In this document: piece by piece, positions 45,427 to 57,640 of the stretch
How the letters are laid out: every line of letters starts with the position of its first letter
Numbering within the stretch: the first letter of the stretch is position 1
DNA from: Kuschelorhynchus macadamiae
Lineage: Eukaryota > Arthropoda > Insecta > Coleoptera > Curculionidae
Reading direction: 5' to 3'
Assembly (NCBI GenBank): GCA_030620095.1
Contig: JAUTXW010002476.1
Span: 48,501-112,500, forward strand
Length of the DNA: 64,000 nt
The notes under the pieces: model-generated
Seen by the model: the letters and a program-made list of their open reading frames with translations, nothing else
The model's database searches: none
What the model was told of the DNA's origin: nothing
Translations under genes and position numbers: made by a program

Positions 45427-47300
45427 TACAATTTTACATAGGAATAAACAAATAAATTCCATTAAACATAATGAACTTATTAAATCATATAATAGTTATT
45501 TTTTTAAATAGAATATTTTTATTGTGATGTGGAACTTCAAAAGCGATTCATAGATTTGAACAAAAGATTAATTTAAAAATACACATTAAAAATTGCAATT
45601 AGCAAAACCCAAGGAAAAGCAAACACTTCAAACATATTTGTATCACACTGTAAGAAATTAAACAAACATATAAAACATAATGAGGTGATGAGATGACATA
45701 ATAAAAAATAAGTGCACCATTCATCAGTTGAGTTGCTATGCATTATCTTGCTGCTGTTTTCCGACAGAATATCAGTGCAAAAACAATTAGTCAAATTAAA
45801 CAAGGTTTCAAGTGTTAAATTCTGTTTGATACTGTAAACTGATAATTTGTTATAATAACGAACTCATAGTTATGTTTTGCAGTAGACTTGGCTAAACATA
45901 AGCTTATGAATTATACTAGCCTAATCTGTTTAAGTCTAATATTATAGTTTCTTTATAAAAAAAAATAATCACAATTAATACTTACACAGGTATATATCTT
46001 CTACAATCAAAATGGTCGAGTTCAAATTTGAATCAACAAAATAGTTTATCGAGGAATTTGTAATTGTGCTTCGGTGATTGTTCTTCCTTATATTGACTAA
46101 GTATGTGAAAGATAAATGAAAATACTGTATCAAATACTTGGCGTCATTTCTTGTATCATTCCCTTCTTTTTAGGGTCATATTCTGCAAAAAAGTAAAAAT
46201 ATTGCTATAATCAATAAATGTGCCATACACCACATACTGTATACATTGATTGTGTATATAATTATAACATTATATAATTCCAACTATAGTTCTTTTAAAG
46301 AAAAACAAAGATTATTTCATTTCGCCCTCAACAGTGAAAATATATAATACCAAAGAAAATAATAGCTTCCACTATTAATTTTCTTTGATAATACCTGTTA
46401 AGGAATACTTTTGTTTACAAGTTATACATAGACCTCGACATAGACAATAAAATATAATTTTAGCAAGTACATTCTATTTGCTTAAAAATATACAAATTCA
46501 TGCCTACCTGTAACAGTATTATGATAATCTAGATACAACTGCCCTTATTGCTTCTTTAGTCTTTCCATCAATAGAAAATATTATTCTTAAATTGGTTCCT
46601 AGTTACTGGTATTTATGTTCAATTTTGCGATACTTAAATACACCATTATTAAACCACTGTTATGTTTCCGATCCATCAGTGATCCATCAGCTGTTCTTTG
46701 CTACGAGGACTTGTTTACTCTGTATCTGTGAACTAAAGAAGTTAGGTTAGGTTATGAGAGACTAAAATAAATAAAATACTGCCTATTCTTAAAATAGGGA
46801 GGGCCATTCCCCATAACAACGGGCAATTACAACCTAGAGCAAGATTTTTATTCTTACTCTAAGTTTAAAACGCTTTGTTCTTCCGAGGAACGCATTTCGC
46901 CTATATTATTATATTATTTTTCTGTGTAAGGCGCGCCCCGTTTCAAAGGCGGATAAATGTGTGATGTTTATGTGGTTGCATAACAGCCGCGGTCCTGGAT
47001 TAGAATAGATGGAATACATATTAACATAGGTCCCTTTTCTTTTTAAAATAAAATACGTAATATAGAATTTTGCACCAAATAGCAAATAATGTAATTAATA
47101 TTTAAACAGAATATTCACAGCTTTGTTAAATATTTCTTCAAAAGAAGTACATTTTGAGGAGAGCGTTTTATGTTTACCCGTACTTCTAACAAAATGATCA
47201 AGAAAGAAGAATTCACTGAATTAAAAATAATGATTCATTAATAATTAAAATATACAGGTTTCGTAATAATATGACTTAGATAATATTTTTTAAACAGATT
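45427..47300. other. AT-rich DNA, possibly intronic
   Basis: No gene assembled. Two minus-strand pieces look exon-like but do not connect in phase: GKTKEAIRAVVSRLS then stop (about 46537-46590), and YDPKKKGMIQEMTPSI then stop (about 46130-46185, behind a CTTTTTTGCAG-type acceptor). A GC-richer patch with GGCGCGCC lies at about 46930-46945. Confidence 0.35.
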
Positions 47301-47307
47301 AGCTTAC

Positions 47308-47367
47308 CTTGTTTAATTTGAAGGATTTACGAGTTTCGTATATTCGCTGCCTATTTGGGGGTTCCAT
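47308..47367 (-). CDS. Possible first coding exon of a host gene (20 codons)
   Basis: Minus-strand ATG at 47365-47367 in a good initiation context (AACATGG), encoding MEPPNRQRIYETRKSFKLNK. It is followed immediately by a consensus donor (AAG|GTAAGC) at 47307-47306. It is not part of any repeat recognised in the window. No downstream exon could be joined in phase, and the protein is not recognised. The upstream interval 47368-47560 would be its 5' region and contains, on the plus strand, an ATGGCGGC start with a 21-codon frame. Confidence 0.35.
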
Positions 47368-47599
47368 GTTTTCATGATTTTCTTGAATATTTTGGCATCT
47401 GTTGAATATTTACGGTATGATGCATATGCTAATTAATATATCATGGCTTAGCTTTCAAGTAATCAAAACTACTTTTTATCTTACGAAATGAAACTCCAAG
47501 GCAGTAAATTTAGATATTATCAAAAACTCAAGAACTGACAGATTCGGAAAATGGCGGCTTTAGTAGTAGGTTGTTGTTTAACGAACCAGGATCGGAAAA

Positions 47600-48440
47600 T
47601 CCCATTGTCATGCTGAACAGCTCTCCGAACGGAGAAAATTTTCGTTAACTAACGAAATGAAAAGTGCAAAATCGCATCCCTGGTCTAACTCTTAAACCTT
47701 TTTAGTGAATACGGGGGTTAAAGTTTAGGTTAATACCTTGGAACGTTTTTAATTTAAAACAAAAAGGAATATACATTTTTTATTTAGAAACTTTTTAACC
47801 CAACCCAAACAAAATTAACTGATTTTAATGTTAATGATAGGTAAAATTATTATAAAATCTGTTTTTAGTATTTGATGTTTCTGAAAAAAAAACGAAAATT
47901 TTGTTTCAATACCAAGTTTTTTTTTAGGATTTTAAAGACTATTCATTTTTTACATAAAGTGAAAAGTCGATAATAGTTATTGAACAACGAAAATTTTTGT
48001 GTAGCTTTATAATATTAATTACGAATACCTATTTAGACAACCAATTTTGAACACGTTGAATAACTTTTTAATTAAACAGTCTGTTTAAATTTTTCGAAGT
48101 ACCTATAATTTTACACAACATAAACACATTAAACATGTTTTAATTAATAAATATAATCACTATGGAGAAATGTTGAAAAGTTGAAAGTATTGATTAAAGT
48201 TATTTTATAACAGACTACCCTGTAGGTTTATCTATTATTCATCTATAAATATTTAGTTAAATTTTAGCTATAAACTCTAGTTTAAAGATCATGTATAGAG
48301 GAAATAAAGTTTAGGGTTGATATGTTTCGTAATTAAGGGAAGAAAAATAGCTCTTTCGGAAAAAATGTTATTAGGTAAAAAAAAAACATTAAAAAATTTA
48401 AAAAGATACCGAGCTATTATATGCTGTAACAGTTTTAACT
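47600..48440. other. AT-rich non-coding stretch
   Basis: No gene. CCTGGTCTAACTCTTAAACC (about 47681) matches the terminal-type word at 33253, probably a truncated element end. Confidence 0.4.
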
Positions 48441-48444
48441 TTTG

Positions 48445-48890
48445 CCTCCATGTGGTTCATTTTTAAATAGAACATGTGCCTCTCGTCTAAATAATGCATG
48501 CATATATTATATTTAGACTGTGATATTTTAACTAAAACAGGAGACCAATTTACCCGATATATAAAATGGTATTTCGCGCCTGAAATCCGAAGAAAAATTT
48601 GTATCACCCTAAACTAGAAGCAAACATTTTTTAAATGTTAACTATATTTTTGGGCTCAAAAGTGACGCTTGCACTCTACTGGCAAATTGCTGAATTTTAC
48701 GCCCTCCATCGCCAAGAGTAATGTGGTGGTAAAAAAAAACGAATTAATTTACTTTGTTTAGGAGAAATAATTTAAATGCCGCTCTGATGTGTAGTATATA
48801 TTAATCCTATTTCAACGTTTAGGATTGTTGGCGCTATATTTTTTAGATTTCATTAATATCATCAATTAATATTCATGAATTAATAAATGC
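48445..48890 (-). repeat. Dispersed repeat, inverted partner of 1550-2170
   Basis: Reverse complement of the 1550-2170 repeat with deletions. It includes AAACAGGAGACCAATTTACC, ATGGTATTTCGCGCCTGAA, AATTTGTATCACCCTAAA and ACTATATTTTTGGGCTCAAA. The short frame inside is not a gene. Confidence 0.55.
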
Positions 48891-51218
48891 TTGCGAAACA
48901 TTGTGTCATTCTTCTTGAATGGCGGCTTTCTCATGTAGATACCAGCCATTTTAAATGCGACTAGACGTGTTGAATTATGAAACCCAATAAAAATATGATG
49001 CACATTTAGATGGCTCAGATGAAAGAATTATTAGTGGAGAGCACCAAATGAACGATTTGAATATGGTACCCTAAAAAGCCTTTGTGGGAGTTAAATTCTA
49101 AGGAGGAGTTATGTAGAATGGTCAAATCAATTTATTTATAACCTATAAACGGTTAATGCAGATATTTATTTAAATGAATGCCTTCGAGTAATTAATGTTT
49201 AGGATGTCACGTAGAATTTATGAATATAAACATATTGTGTTTTATTTAAAGTTTTTTTGTATATTTTTTGACATGCCCTACAAAAATTGAGTGGCGCTCA
49301 TTAGACCACCTTGTAAAATATCTGAGGATGAAGATGATAGCTGAGGAACTTTATTTGAGCTACATAATATAAACTTAACGAATACTACTCGTGTTCAATA
49401 AAAAGTACTAAGTTATAATAACAAACTGGAGAATTTTTGAAAAAAACTAGTACATCTTGAACAAATAAAATCATTGAAAATCGCCAGAAATTGTTTTCTC
49501 GTTTTTTTTTCGAGGATTATTTTAGCATTAAATTAGTGATTCTCGGCAGAAATAAAATTAGGAAAAATGCAAAGGTTCCAGATCTAACCCTATATATAGT
49601 ACTTTTGATTCTAATCTGACGTAACAGTCAAATTAAAACACTAGGCATTAAATTTTCCAAAAACTGCTTCCGAACAGCAACTCAGGGCTGTCAAAAAATA
49701 TTAAAAATTTCTTTTAAATTATTTAAACCAATTATATAAACCATTTTTATGAAAATGTTTGTGCCAATACAGTTTCACAATTCTAATCTAATGTGTCACT
49801 TCATTTATGTAGCTATTAGTTACCCAGACATATATTCAAAATTGACCAGAAAATTTAAGCAAACTGTTTCAAGTGGCCAGCAGTGTATTTCGGGGTATTT
49901 ATTTATTTACTTTTGAAGTCGCTTCTAGTTCACAAATTTGACATTCAACGTCACTAGGTTCACGTTGCCGATTTGCGTTTCTGTTGCTTGATCTGAGTCT
50001 CGTTTTGTGGTAAATTTTAAGGTGCCGCTTATTTGCACAAGGAATTTAACCAAAAATCACCATCCCCTTGTATCATCATTCTGGTATAAAGTCGAGGTCT
50101 GTGAAACCCCTCCATTTGCAGATCCTGAAGAAATTTGGTATCGTTCCTATTAAAACCAGTTTTGATGATATCAAATTATGTTTCTTTTTATGGATTAGCC
50201 GACTGTTTTGTTTAAACGCCAACGAAATGTTGACATTTTTTAGGAAAGGGAGTCGACTTTTATGTTTTAGCATACCCTACCATATTATGAGTTACGAAAG
50301 CCATGGTCTTTTGAGTTAAGAGAAATATAATGAGTTCCGTTCAACTTCTTTACTGGATCTAGTATTGTACCTATAATTTTCAGATGTTCATGTTTCCTTG
50401 TACACCTTGATGCCCGACTGTCCCCGGAAGGATTTACTCAGGCCAGATAATATTCTTATATTATAAATTTTTCATCGTTAACTTAGCGTTGTTTGATAAG
50501 ATACATTGTTTTATTCGATTCATACGTGTAAAGTAGCTATTTAACAGCCGAATTATTTAAATTCATATTTGAACTTTAAACTACTTCTTAATATTAATGA
50601 ATGATATAAAGGATATTGAAACTTGTGAACTATAGTCGACTATGAGGGGTCCTATTTTTGTTTTAAATTTTTTTATGAACTTGTTTAGGCTAAAATCAAT
50701 TTCTTCAGCGTGACGTCCCTTAATTAATTTTTCTATTAAGCTATTTCGATTTGTAATTTTTAAGATTTAAGATGTTTTGGATAATTATTAATTTAGCACC
50801 GAACCCACTATATTTGTTTAATACGTGTTAAACAGATATATTGAAAGTGTAAAACATATTTTTTACTTTTACATTTTACAATAATACTATTAAGGATTTA
50901 CTCTAAGAATAGGCTGACACAATCGTAAAATATCCATACCAAATTGTATCAAAGAAAAGAACAGTTAATAAGAGTCACTATCCTTTGTTAGTGTACAATT
51001 TACTCATTTGGGTGTTCATAATTCAAATATTTTATTCCAGAGGCTTCAAGTAAAGTGAGAGTTGGGACCGCAATTCGTATTTTTATTTTAGATCTTCAAT
51101 TTATATCCTCAGAATTATTTCTTAATATATTTAATAATACATTTAAAACCGCAGTATTTTTTTGTCGCCCTAAATTTACGTAATTAATTAACAACAAAAA
51201 TCAAGCGTATGGAGTTAC
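48891..51218. other. AT-rich DNA, probably intronic to the MTMR-like gene
   Basis: If the exon at 51219-51417 is real, its downstream intron starts here on the minus strand. A minus-strand frame at about 50037-49914 (AAPL-less ANKRHLKIYHKTRL... CQICELEATSKVNK then stop) is unusually Cys/basic-rich, but I cannot assign it or find a clear acceptor. I see no further MTMR exon. Confidence 0.35.
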
Positions 51219-51417
51219 CTCGTTTTCAAACATATTCTTATCAAAGATGTAGCTCCTCTGGAAATCAAATTTCATTGCTATTTCGTCTCCACTTTTTTCC
51301 TTCGACCATACACAATGATAAAAAGCAAAAAGTTGCTCTATATGACGAGGTGGTTCGGCGGCTTTCAGGATTCTGTCATACCAATCGAGTGCATTTTCAT
51401 TGTTTTCAAACGTGCAT
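51219..51417 (-). CDS. Internal exon of a myotubularin-related (MTMR3/4-like) gene
   Basis: A 199-bp exon bounded by an acceptor (TATTTGTTACAG) and a donor (AACGAG|GTAACT). It encodes CTFENNENALDWYDRILKAA, EPPRHIEQLFAFYHCVWS and, at its end, NMFENE. The order Cys-x-Phe, then WY-RL, PP--IE-LFAF-YH-W, then a basic/acidic linker ending F-NE(V), matches the end of the PH-GRAM domain of MTMR3/MTMR4 phosphoinositide 3-phosphatases. Those enzymes remove the 3-phosphate from PI3P and PI(3,5)P2 on endosomes. The exon starts in phase 2 and ends in phase 0. Flanking introns are long and neighbouring exons lie outside what I can recognise. The assignment rests on motif recall, not a search. Confidence 0.65.
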
Positions 51418-51769
51418 CTGTAACAAATAATAGATGTACCCATACATTAAAACAATAATTTATACCATTCTTGTGAAGAAGTTTTCATAATCTCATGATA
51501 TGCAGACTAGCATATAAGATTCTTGATAAAATATTCGATATTTTTACATTTATACACAGCAATAAAAATTATTGACGCGACCATTCATGCTAGATTATAT
51601 TAAATTAAGATCCAATTCACAGGCAAGCCTTATTCTTCAGTTTTGTGTTTCACAATCTATAAATTTTTATGTAGTCATGTTTTAAATATCGGACTGGTTA
51701 GGTTTTTTTGGTTTGGGTTGATGTAAATAAGTATCTCTATAATAAAACAAATTAATTTAATATTTACGC

Positions 51770-52030
51770 CGGCAGAGGGCAGGACAGTCCTAGCCGGTCC
51801 TAAGTTCAGCGCTTCGTAAAACTCTAGCAGCATAAATATTTAGATCTGCATTCTAAAACTTAAACCCCCTATATATACCCTACCCTTATTCGGACGTTGA
51901 TGATGGACCTCGGAGGAAAGGTACCGGACCAAACATGCCGAGCATAGAAAAGGGTCCGCTACGCCAAATCTCAAACCTACGTCTTGGGATCGAAAGGCAA
52001 TTTCTCTAACCACGGAGCCACCGAGGATTC
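51770..52030 (-). mobile_element. tRNA-derived SINE
   Basis: On the minus strand it begins CCTCGGTGGCTCCGTGGTTA, which contains an RNA polymerase III A-box-like TGGCTCCGTGG (about 52004-52020 on the plus strand). A B-box-like GGTTTGAGATT follows at 51967-51977, about 35 bases apart as in a tRNA. The body continues with a non-tRNA part to the GGCAGAGGGC region near 51780. Base composition is clearly richer in GC than the flanks. Confidence 0.68.
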
Positions 52031-52915
52031 ATTTAAGAAACAACAAAGGTTGAATAATTAATTGTTAATGAAACAAAGTAAAGGCAATAATTACAAGTGC
52101 GACAATATTTTTCCTTAGGAGTACTTTCAGTTTAGGATCGATATATTTTCATTGTTAATCATTGTCTTCCGTCAAGACACTTCCTCTCTCTGAGTCGTGT
52201 TATTTGCGGATTTCGAACCACGCTTAAAATCCCGTAACGCAAATCCATTCCTGAAAGTTTTACATTTTTCAACTCTATAAACCGGCATTTTTGACATAGA
52301 CATTATTGTCAATCTCACCGAATAGCTGAAGGCATTTTTCCTTGGCATGACCACCTCGCTTTTTAATAGATAATTCATGAAAATAGGAAAAGGCAATAGT
52401 TTGAAATATCTAGAATTAAATATAAAATATTTTTAAATAATTATTTAAAAATATTTTAATAAAAAAATAGCCCGTCAGTTTGGCAATTAAATGGCTAAAT
52501 TATGCCAATTCTATATCTTTTTTAATCAGAGTAGTAGAAGAAATAGCTACAGGGCTCTAAAATATGCGAATATCTTGAAAACCACTGAAATTCAGTATAG
52601 AACATAATATGCAGGTCAAACGATAGGGAAATAAATTCTGCATGAAATAAAGTGTTCATACACAGGGTGTTATATTATAAAAAATGAGATATTTGCATTT
52701 AGAAATGAAGAATTTGGAAAATTTTAGGAAAAAAGATAATGTCAGACCTAATTACATGATTTCCTAAAGTCACTTTTTTAAAATTCAAAATCAATAATTA
52801 CTCAAAAACAACGAAAATTTTGACACATACGTACTATGTAGTAACAAACAACGAAAGTTGGTAGTCGCCCCGGTAAAAATCATCGTGTAGGTATATTCAG
52901 CTATGTCTTGCAAAT

Positions 52916-52920
<5 letters not shown>
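52031..52920. other. AT-rich non-coding stretch
   Basis: A minus-strand frame of 74 codons at 52172-52396 has no recognisable motif. CACAGGGTGTTATATTATAA at 52659 looks like an isolated mariner-type end. Confidence 0.35.

Positions 52921-52923
<3 letters not shown>

Positions 52924-52980
<57 letters not shown>
52924..52980. repeat. (TA)n microsatellite, left of the Penelope palindrome
   Basis: About 28 TA units, ending about 45 bp before the left palindrome arm begins. Confidence 0.93.
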
Positions 52981-52984
<4 letters not shown>

Positions 52985-53059
52985 TTCTCTTCTTGAACCT
53001 TACAATTTATAAATATTAAGTACTTTCTTGGGATGAGGTTCGTGGATTGAACAAAGAAA

Positions 53060-53115
53060 CTTTAATTGACGTTTCGCCTGTCCATTTCAGGCTTTTTCAA
53101 AATATTTAATTCTGC
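53060..53115 (-). ncRNA. Degenerate hammerhead-ribozyme-like motif, left arm
   Basis: On the minus strand: TTGAAAAA, a stem GCCTG-AAATGGA-CAGGC, then GAAACGTC. Stem II followed by GAAAC and GTC is the layout of hammerhead ribozymes reported from Penelope-like terminal repeats. The CTGATGA box is replaced by TTGAAAA-like sequence, so activity is unlikely as written. Confidence 0.35.
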
Positions 53116-53460
53116 ACATCTAAAAATTAAATACAAAAAGTGTATATATATGTAAGTTAATAAATAAAAACAATTAGGTATAACGGCACGCACTAAAATT
53201 ATTAAAACATTTATTTAAAATAGTACAGTACATACCTTGAGAAAGATGTTCTTTTACCTTGCTTGGCAGTGTGGAGGTAAGTGATACACTGGTTAAAGAA
53301 TTCTATTGTTTTTTTTTATATATATATCCTTTAGTTTTTTTGATTATATTAACAATGTAGAACTATTTGTGGATACGGGTTGTTTTAAAAGTATTTGTGT
53401 GAGTCTGACAGTATACAGTATGTATTTATGATTGATGGAAAATAGTTTATAACAATTGAA

Positions 53461-53772
53461 TTAAATTAGATTGTGATATATTTGGCTGAGATTGTCAATG
53501 TCTTTCCGATCGTTTACTGTATTTTTTTCTTTTTTTATCTCAACCATTTCTTTGAATGTCAGTTTATGGTAATGTTGTTCTTTTGATAAGACCGTTGTAC
53601 TCGAAAAATCAAATTCATGTTTCATGTCTCTTTCATGTTTATGTAGTGCTGTGGAAGCATTTTTTGTATATTTATGCCCATTTAGTCTATTTGATAGGTA
53701 TTGTGTGGTCATGCCTATATATTTTTTGGGGCAGTTTAGGCAGGGAATGCTGTAAACTACGTTAAAAAACAA
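53461..53772 (-). pseudogene. Penelope-like element GIY-YIG endonuclease, C-terminal part, left copy
   Basis: It encodes VVYSIPCLNCPKKYIGMTT, the Y-x-IPC-xx-C then YIG signature of the Penelope-type GIY-YIG nuclease with its Cys pair. RLNGHK follows, then HKHERDMKHEFDF and a lysine/glutamate-rich tail to the stop. The nuclease nicks target DNA for retrotransposition. The reverse transcriptase part upstream is absent, so this is a 5'-truncated copy. The complementary-strand frame is a shadow. Confidence 0.85.
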
Positions 53773-54078
53773 TCAAACGTAGTTTACAGCATTCCCTGCC
53801 TAAACTGCCCCAAAAAATATATAGGCATGACCACACAATACCTATCAAATAGACTAAATGGGCATAAATATACAAAAAATGCTTCCACAGCACTACATAA
53901 ACATGAAAGAGACATGAAACATGAATTTGATTTTTCGAGTACAACGGTCTTATCAAAAGAACAACATTACCATAAACTGACATTCAAAGAAATGGTGGAG
54001 ATAAAAAAAGAAAAAAATACAGTAAACGATCGGAAAGACATTGACAATCTCAGCCAAATATATCACAATCTAATTTAA
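53765..54078 (+). pseudogene. Penelope-like element GIY-YIG endonuclease, C-terminal part, right copy
   Basis: Mirror image of the left copy; the protein is identical over the shared region (MTTQYLSNRLNGHKYTKN to IYHNLI). The single base difference noticed (ggtggag versus ggttgag near 53995) is silent. It is also truncated at the palindrome centre. Confidence 0.85.
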
Positions 54079-54423
54079 TTCAATTGTTATAAACTATTTT
54101 CCATCAATCATAAATACATACTGTATACTGTCAGACTCACACAAATACTTTTAAAACAACCCGTATCCACAAATAGTTCTACATTGTTAATATAATCAAA
54201 AAAACTAAAGGATATATATATAAAAAAAAACAATAGAATTCTTTAACCAGTGTATCACTTACCTCCACACTGCCAAGCAAGGTAAAAGAACATCTTTCTC
54301 AAGGTATGTACTGTACTATTTTAAATAAATGTTTTAATAATTTTAGTGCGTGCCGTTATACCTAATTGTTTTTATTTATTAACTTACATATATATACACT
54401 TTTTGTATTTAATTTTTAGATGT

Positions 54424-54480
54424 GCAGAATTAAATATTTTGAAAAAGCCTGAAATGGACAGGCGAAACGTCAATTAAAGT
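54424..54480 (+). ncRNA. Degenerate hammerhead-ribozyme-like motif, right arm
   Basis: Same motif as in the left arm: GCCTGAAATGGACAGGC followed by GAAACGTC at about 54447-54471. Confidence 0.35.
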
Positions 54481-54518
54481 TTCTTTGTTCAATCCACGAA
54501 CCTCATCCCAAGAAAATT

Positions 54519-55668
<1,150 letters not shown>

Positions 55669-57640
55669 TACATAATTTTTTATGTTTTTTCATACATTCA
55701 TCTGTTAATGACCCGTATACCATAACTTATTGCATTTAATTTCTTTATTAACGCAGTAATGTGACATGACCAGTCCAAATATTCATTTATGTAGATGCCC
55801 AGAAATTTTGAGTCTTTCGAAATCATGACATCACCATGATCATCCGTCTGTCAAGAATTGGATAGTAGTTGAGACTTGTGTGTTGCCCATTTTTTTAATG
55901 CTTACTAGTTGCTTTCGATTATTCACATATGAAGAAAACCATTTTAAAGCATTGCCCCTTACACCATATAACTCCAATTTTTTCAAAAGTGTATCTCCAT
56001 ATAGACAGTCATAGGCCTTAGATAAGTCAATAAAGATACCAAATGCTAATTCACCCTTTTCAAAGATGTTCAAAATTTATTACATAAATCGAAAAACCGC
56101 TGTTTGCGTAAATTTAAGTTACTTGTATTCATAAAGAACACTAATCTATTGCACGTGGCAAGTTCAAGCAATTTTGAAAATTCTGGCAGCAAGCTTATTG
56201 GCCTATAAGTGTCCAAAAGTTCAGGATCACCCTTTTTGTGCAGAGGTTTAATCAGTGCTACTTTCATATTTTCTGGGAATATACCATAATTAAAAGAATT
56301 ATTTATCAAGAAACACAACACTTCTTGCAATTCACTTATAGCACGTTTCATGATACTGGTTGGTATGCCATCTATTCCACTGCTATGTTTATTTTTGATT
56401 TTAGTTCCTAGCTCATGTATTTCTTTGGGGGTTACTGGTCTAATATACATTGATTTATCATTTGTTGATATATCACACGAATGAGGGTGGTAACTTACAT
56501 ATTGGAACAATTTTGGCACAACATTAATCAAGAATTCATTGTATTGGTTCGCTATTTTTTCGGCATCTCCATCTAATTTAATTTCATCTGTTTGGTTTTT
56601 TTTACCTGTAATTTCTTGACAAAGTCTCAACATACATTTCATTTTATTGTCAGATTTGGATATTCTATTTTCATATTTTGCTATGCAAGATTTTTTCAAG
56701 ATGGTGTCATTGCTATTACTTTTACACAAAATCAACAAAACATCAAGGCTATTTTTACATTTTATTACTCCCGGGTTGCAACAATTTTTTTGAATTTTAA
56801 TTTTGTTAACTCTCCTTAGAGGAAAATGCTGATTAAACAAATTCGTGATCGTTGAAACAAAATTTTCCCATTGTTTATTTACATCAAAAATATCAGACCT
56901 ATATACATCCAACCAGCTTTGATCCCTCAACCTATACACAAAGTTTGCTTTGTTTATGTCTGTAAAAAACCGGGTATATTCTGGTTTTTTGATGTCGTTC
57001 ATTGTTTCAAAAACCACCTTCTGTATAGTGTGATCCGATACAAAACTTTCAAAAACTAGAACACTGACAATAGGTGAGTTTGTGAAAATATTATCTATAC
57101 AGCTGGCAGAAGTGGCAGATATTCGTGTATTTTCAAAAACGATAGGTACTAAATTGAACGATCTCATGACTGAGACTAGATCCGATTTTATTTCTTTTTA
57201 ACATTTCAATGTTGAAATCTCCAGGTATATAGATTATCTTATCCTCATTAAAGACCGATACTAACATTTGCTCCAATTTTTCCATAAATACCTTTATATC
57301 CCCACCTGGCGGCCTGTATACAGAAACAATAATTGCATTTAGATTTTTTATTTTTTTCTCAATAATACCACTAACGGATAGTTTATTTAATTTTGACTTA
57401 ACTCTATACTTAGTATTTTATTTAATGTCAATCTCTGAACCACCATGTTTTCCTTCTTCAAGACAAAACATGGACACTAATTTGAAGTTTTTAACTGCAT
57501 AGTTTTGTAGTTGATCTTCGGATTTTCAATGTTCTGAAACGCACAGCACTTTGCAGTCACGGAGTTACCAATGGACTGAACATTTCGGTGAATCATACTT
57601 GATAAATTTTTTGTTTGTATACAGTCATTGTTTTTATTTA
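55669..57640 (-). pseudogene. LINE family A ORF2: endonuclease and reverse transcriptase, broken
   Basis: From the right: an apurinic-type endonuclease start (HRNVQSIGNSV... VSMFCLEEGKHGGSEIDIK), VYRPPGGDIKVFMEKL and GDFNIEML, then an RT N-terminal region (56070-57167). The latter has SGIDGIPTSIMKRAISELQ, ALIKPLHKKGDPELLDTYRP and ISLLPEFSKLLE. After a frameshift come FGIFIDLSKAYDCLYGDTLL and VNNRKQLVSIKK. The segment with the YxDD catalytic loop is missing after IQFLTD, as in the copy at 22811. An extra ~20 bp is deleted here. It ends at the mariner insertion. Confidence 0.87.

Larger units (their letters stand above)
53024..54516. mobile_element. Head-to-head Penelope-like element 3' ends forming a ~1.5-kb palindrome
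   Basis: The arms 53024-53763 and 53776-54516 are reverse complements over about 740 bp. I found only one substitution and a 1-bp length difference. The spacer is 12 bp (AAAAAACAATCA). Each arm holds the end of a Penelope-like GIY-YIG endonuclease frame and its 3' region, both truncated at the same codon at the centre. Both outer ends stop at CCCAAGAAA close to TA tracts, which are known favoured surroundings for these elements. Confidence 0.88.

Noticed and set aside
46130..46590. Two short minus-strand exon-like pieces (GKTKEAIRAVVSRLS; YDPKKKGMIQEMTPSI)
   Set aside because: Phases do not join with the candidate first exon at 47308-47367 and no family is recognised, so they were not called as genes.
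49914..50037. Minus-strand frame ending CQICELEATSKVNK as a terminal host exon
   Set aside because: No convincing acceptor and no recognised domain; left as a note only.
53556..53983. Frames opposite the Penelope endonuclease
   Set aside because: Shadows of the GIY-YIG frame; the identical product on both strands is explained by the palindrome.
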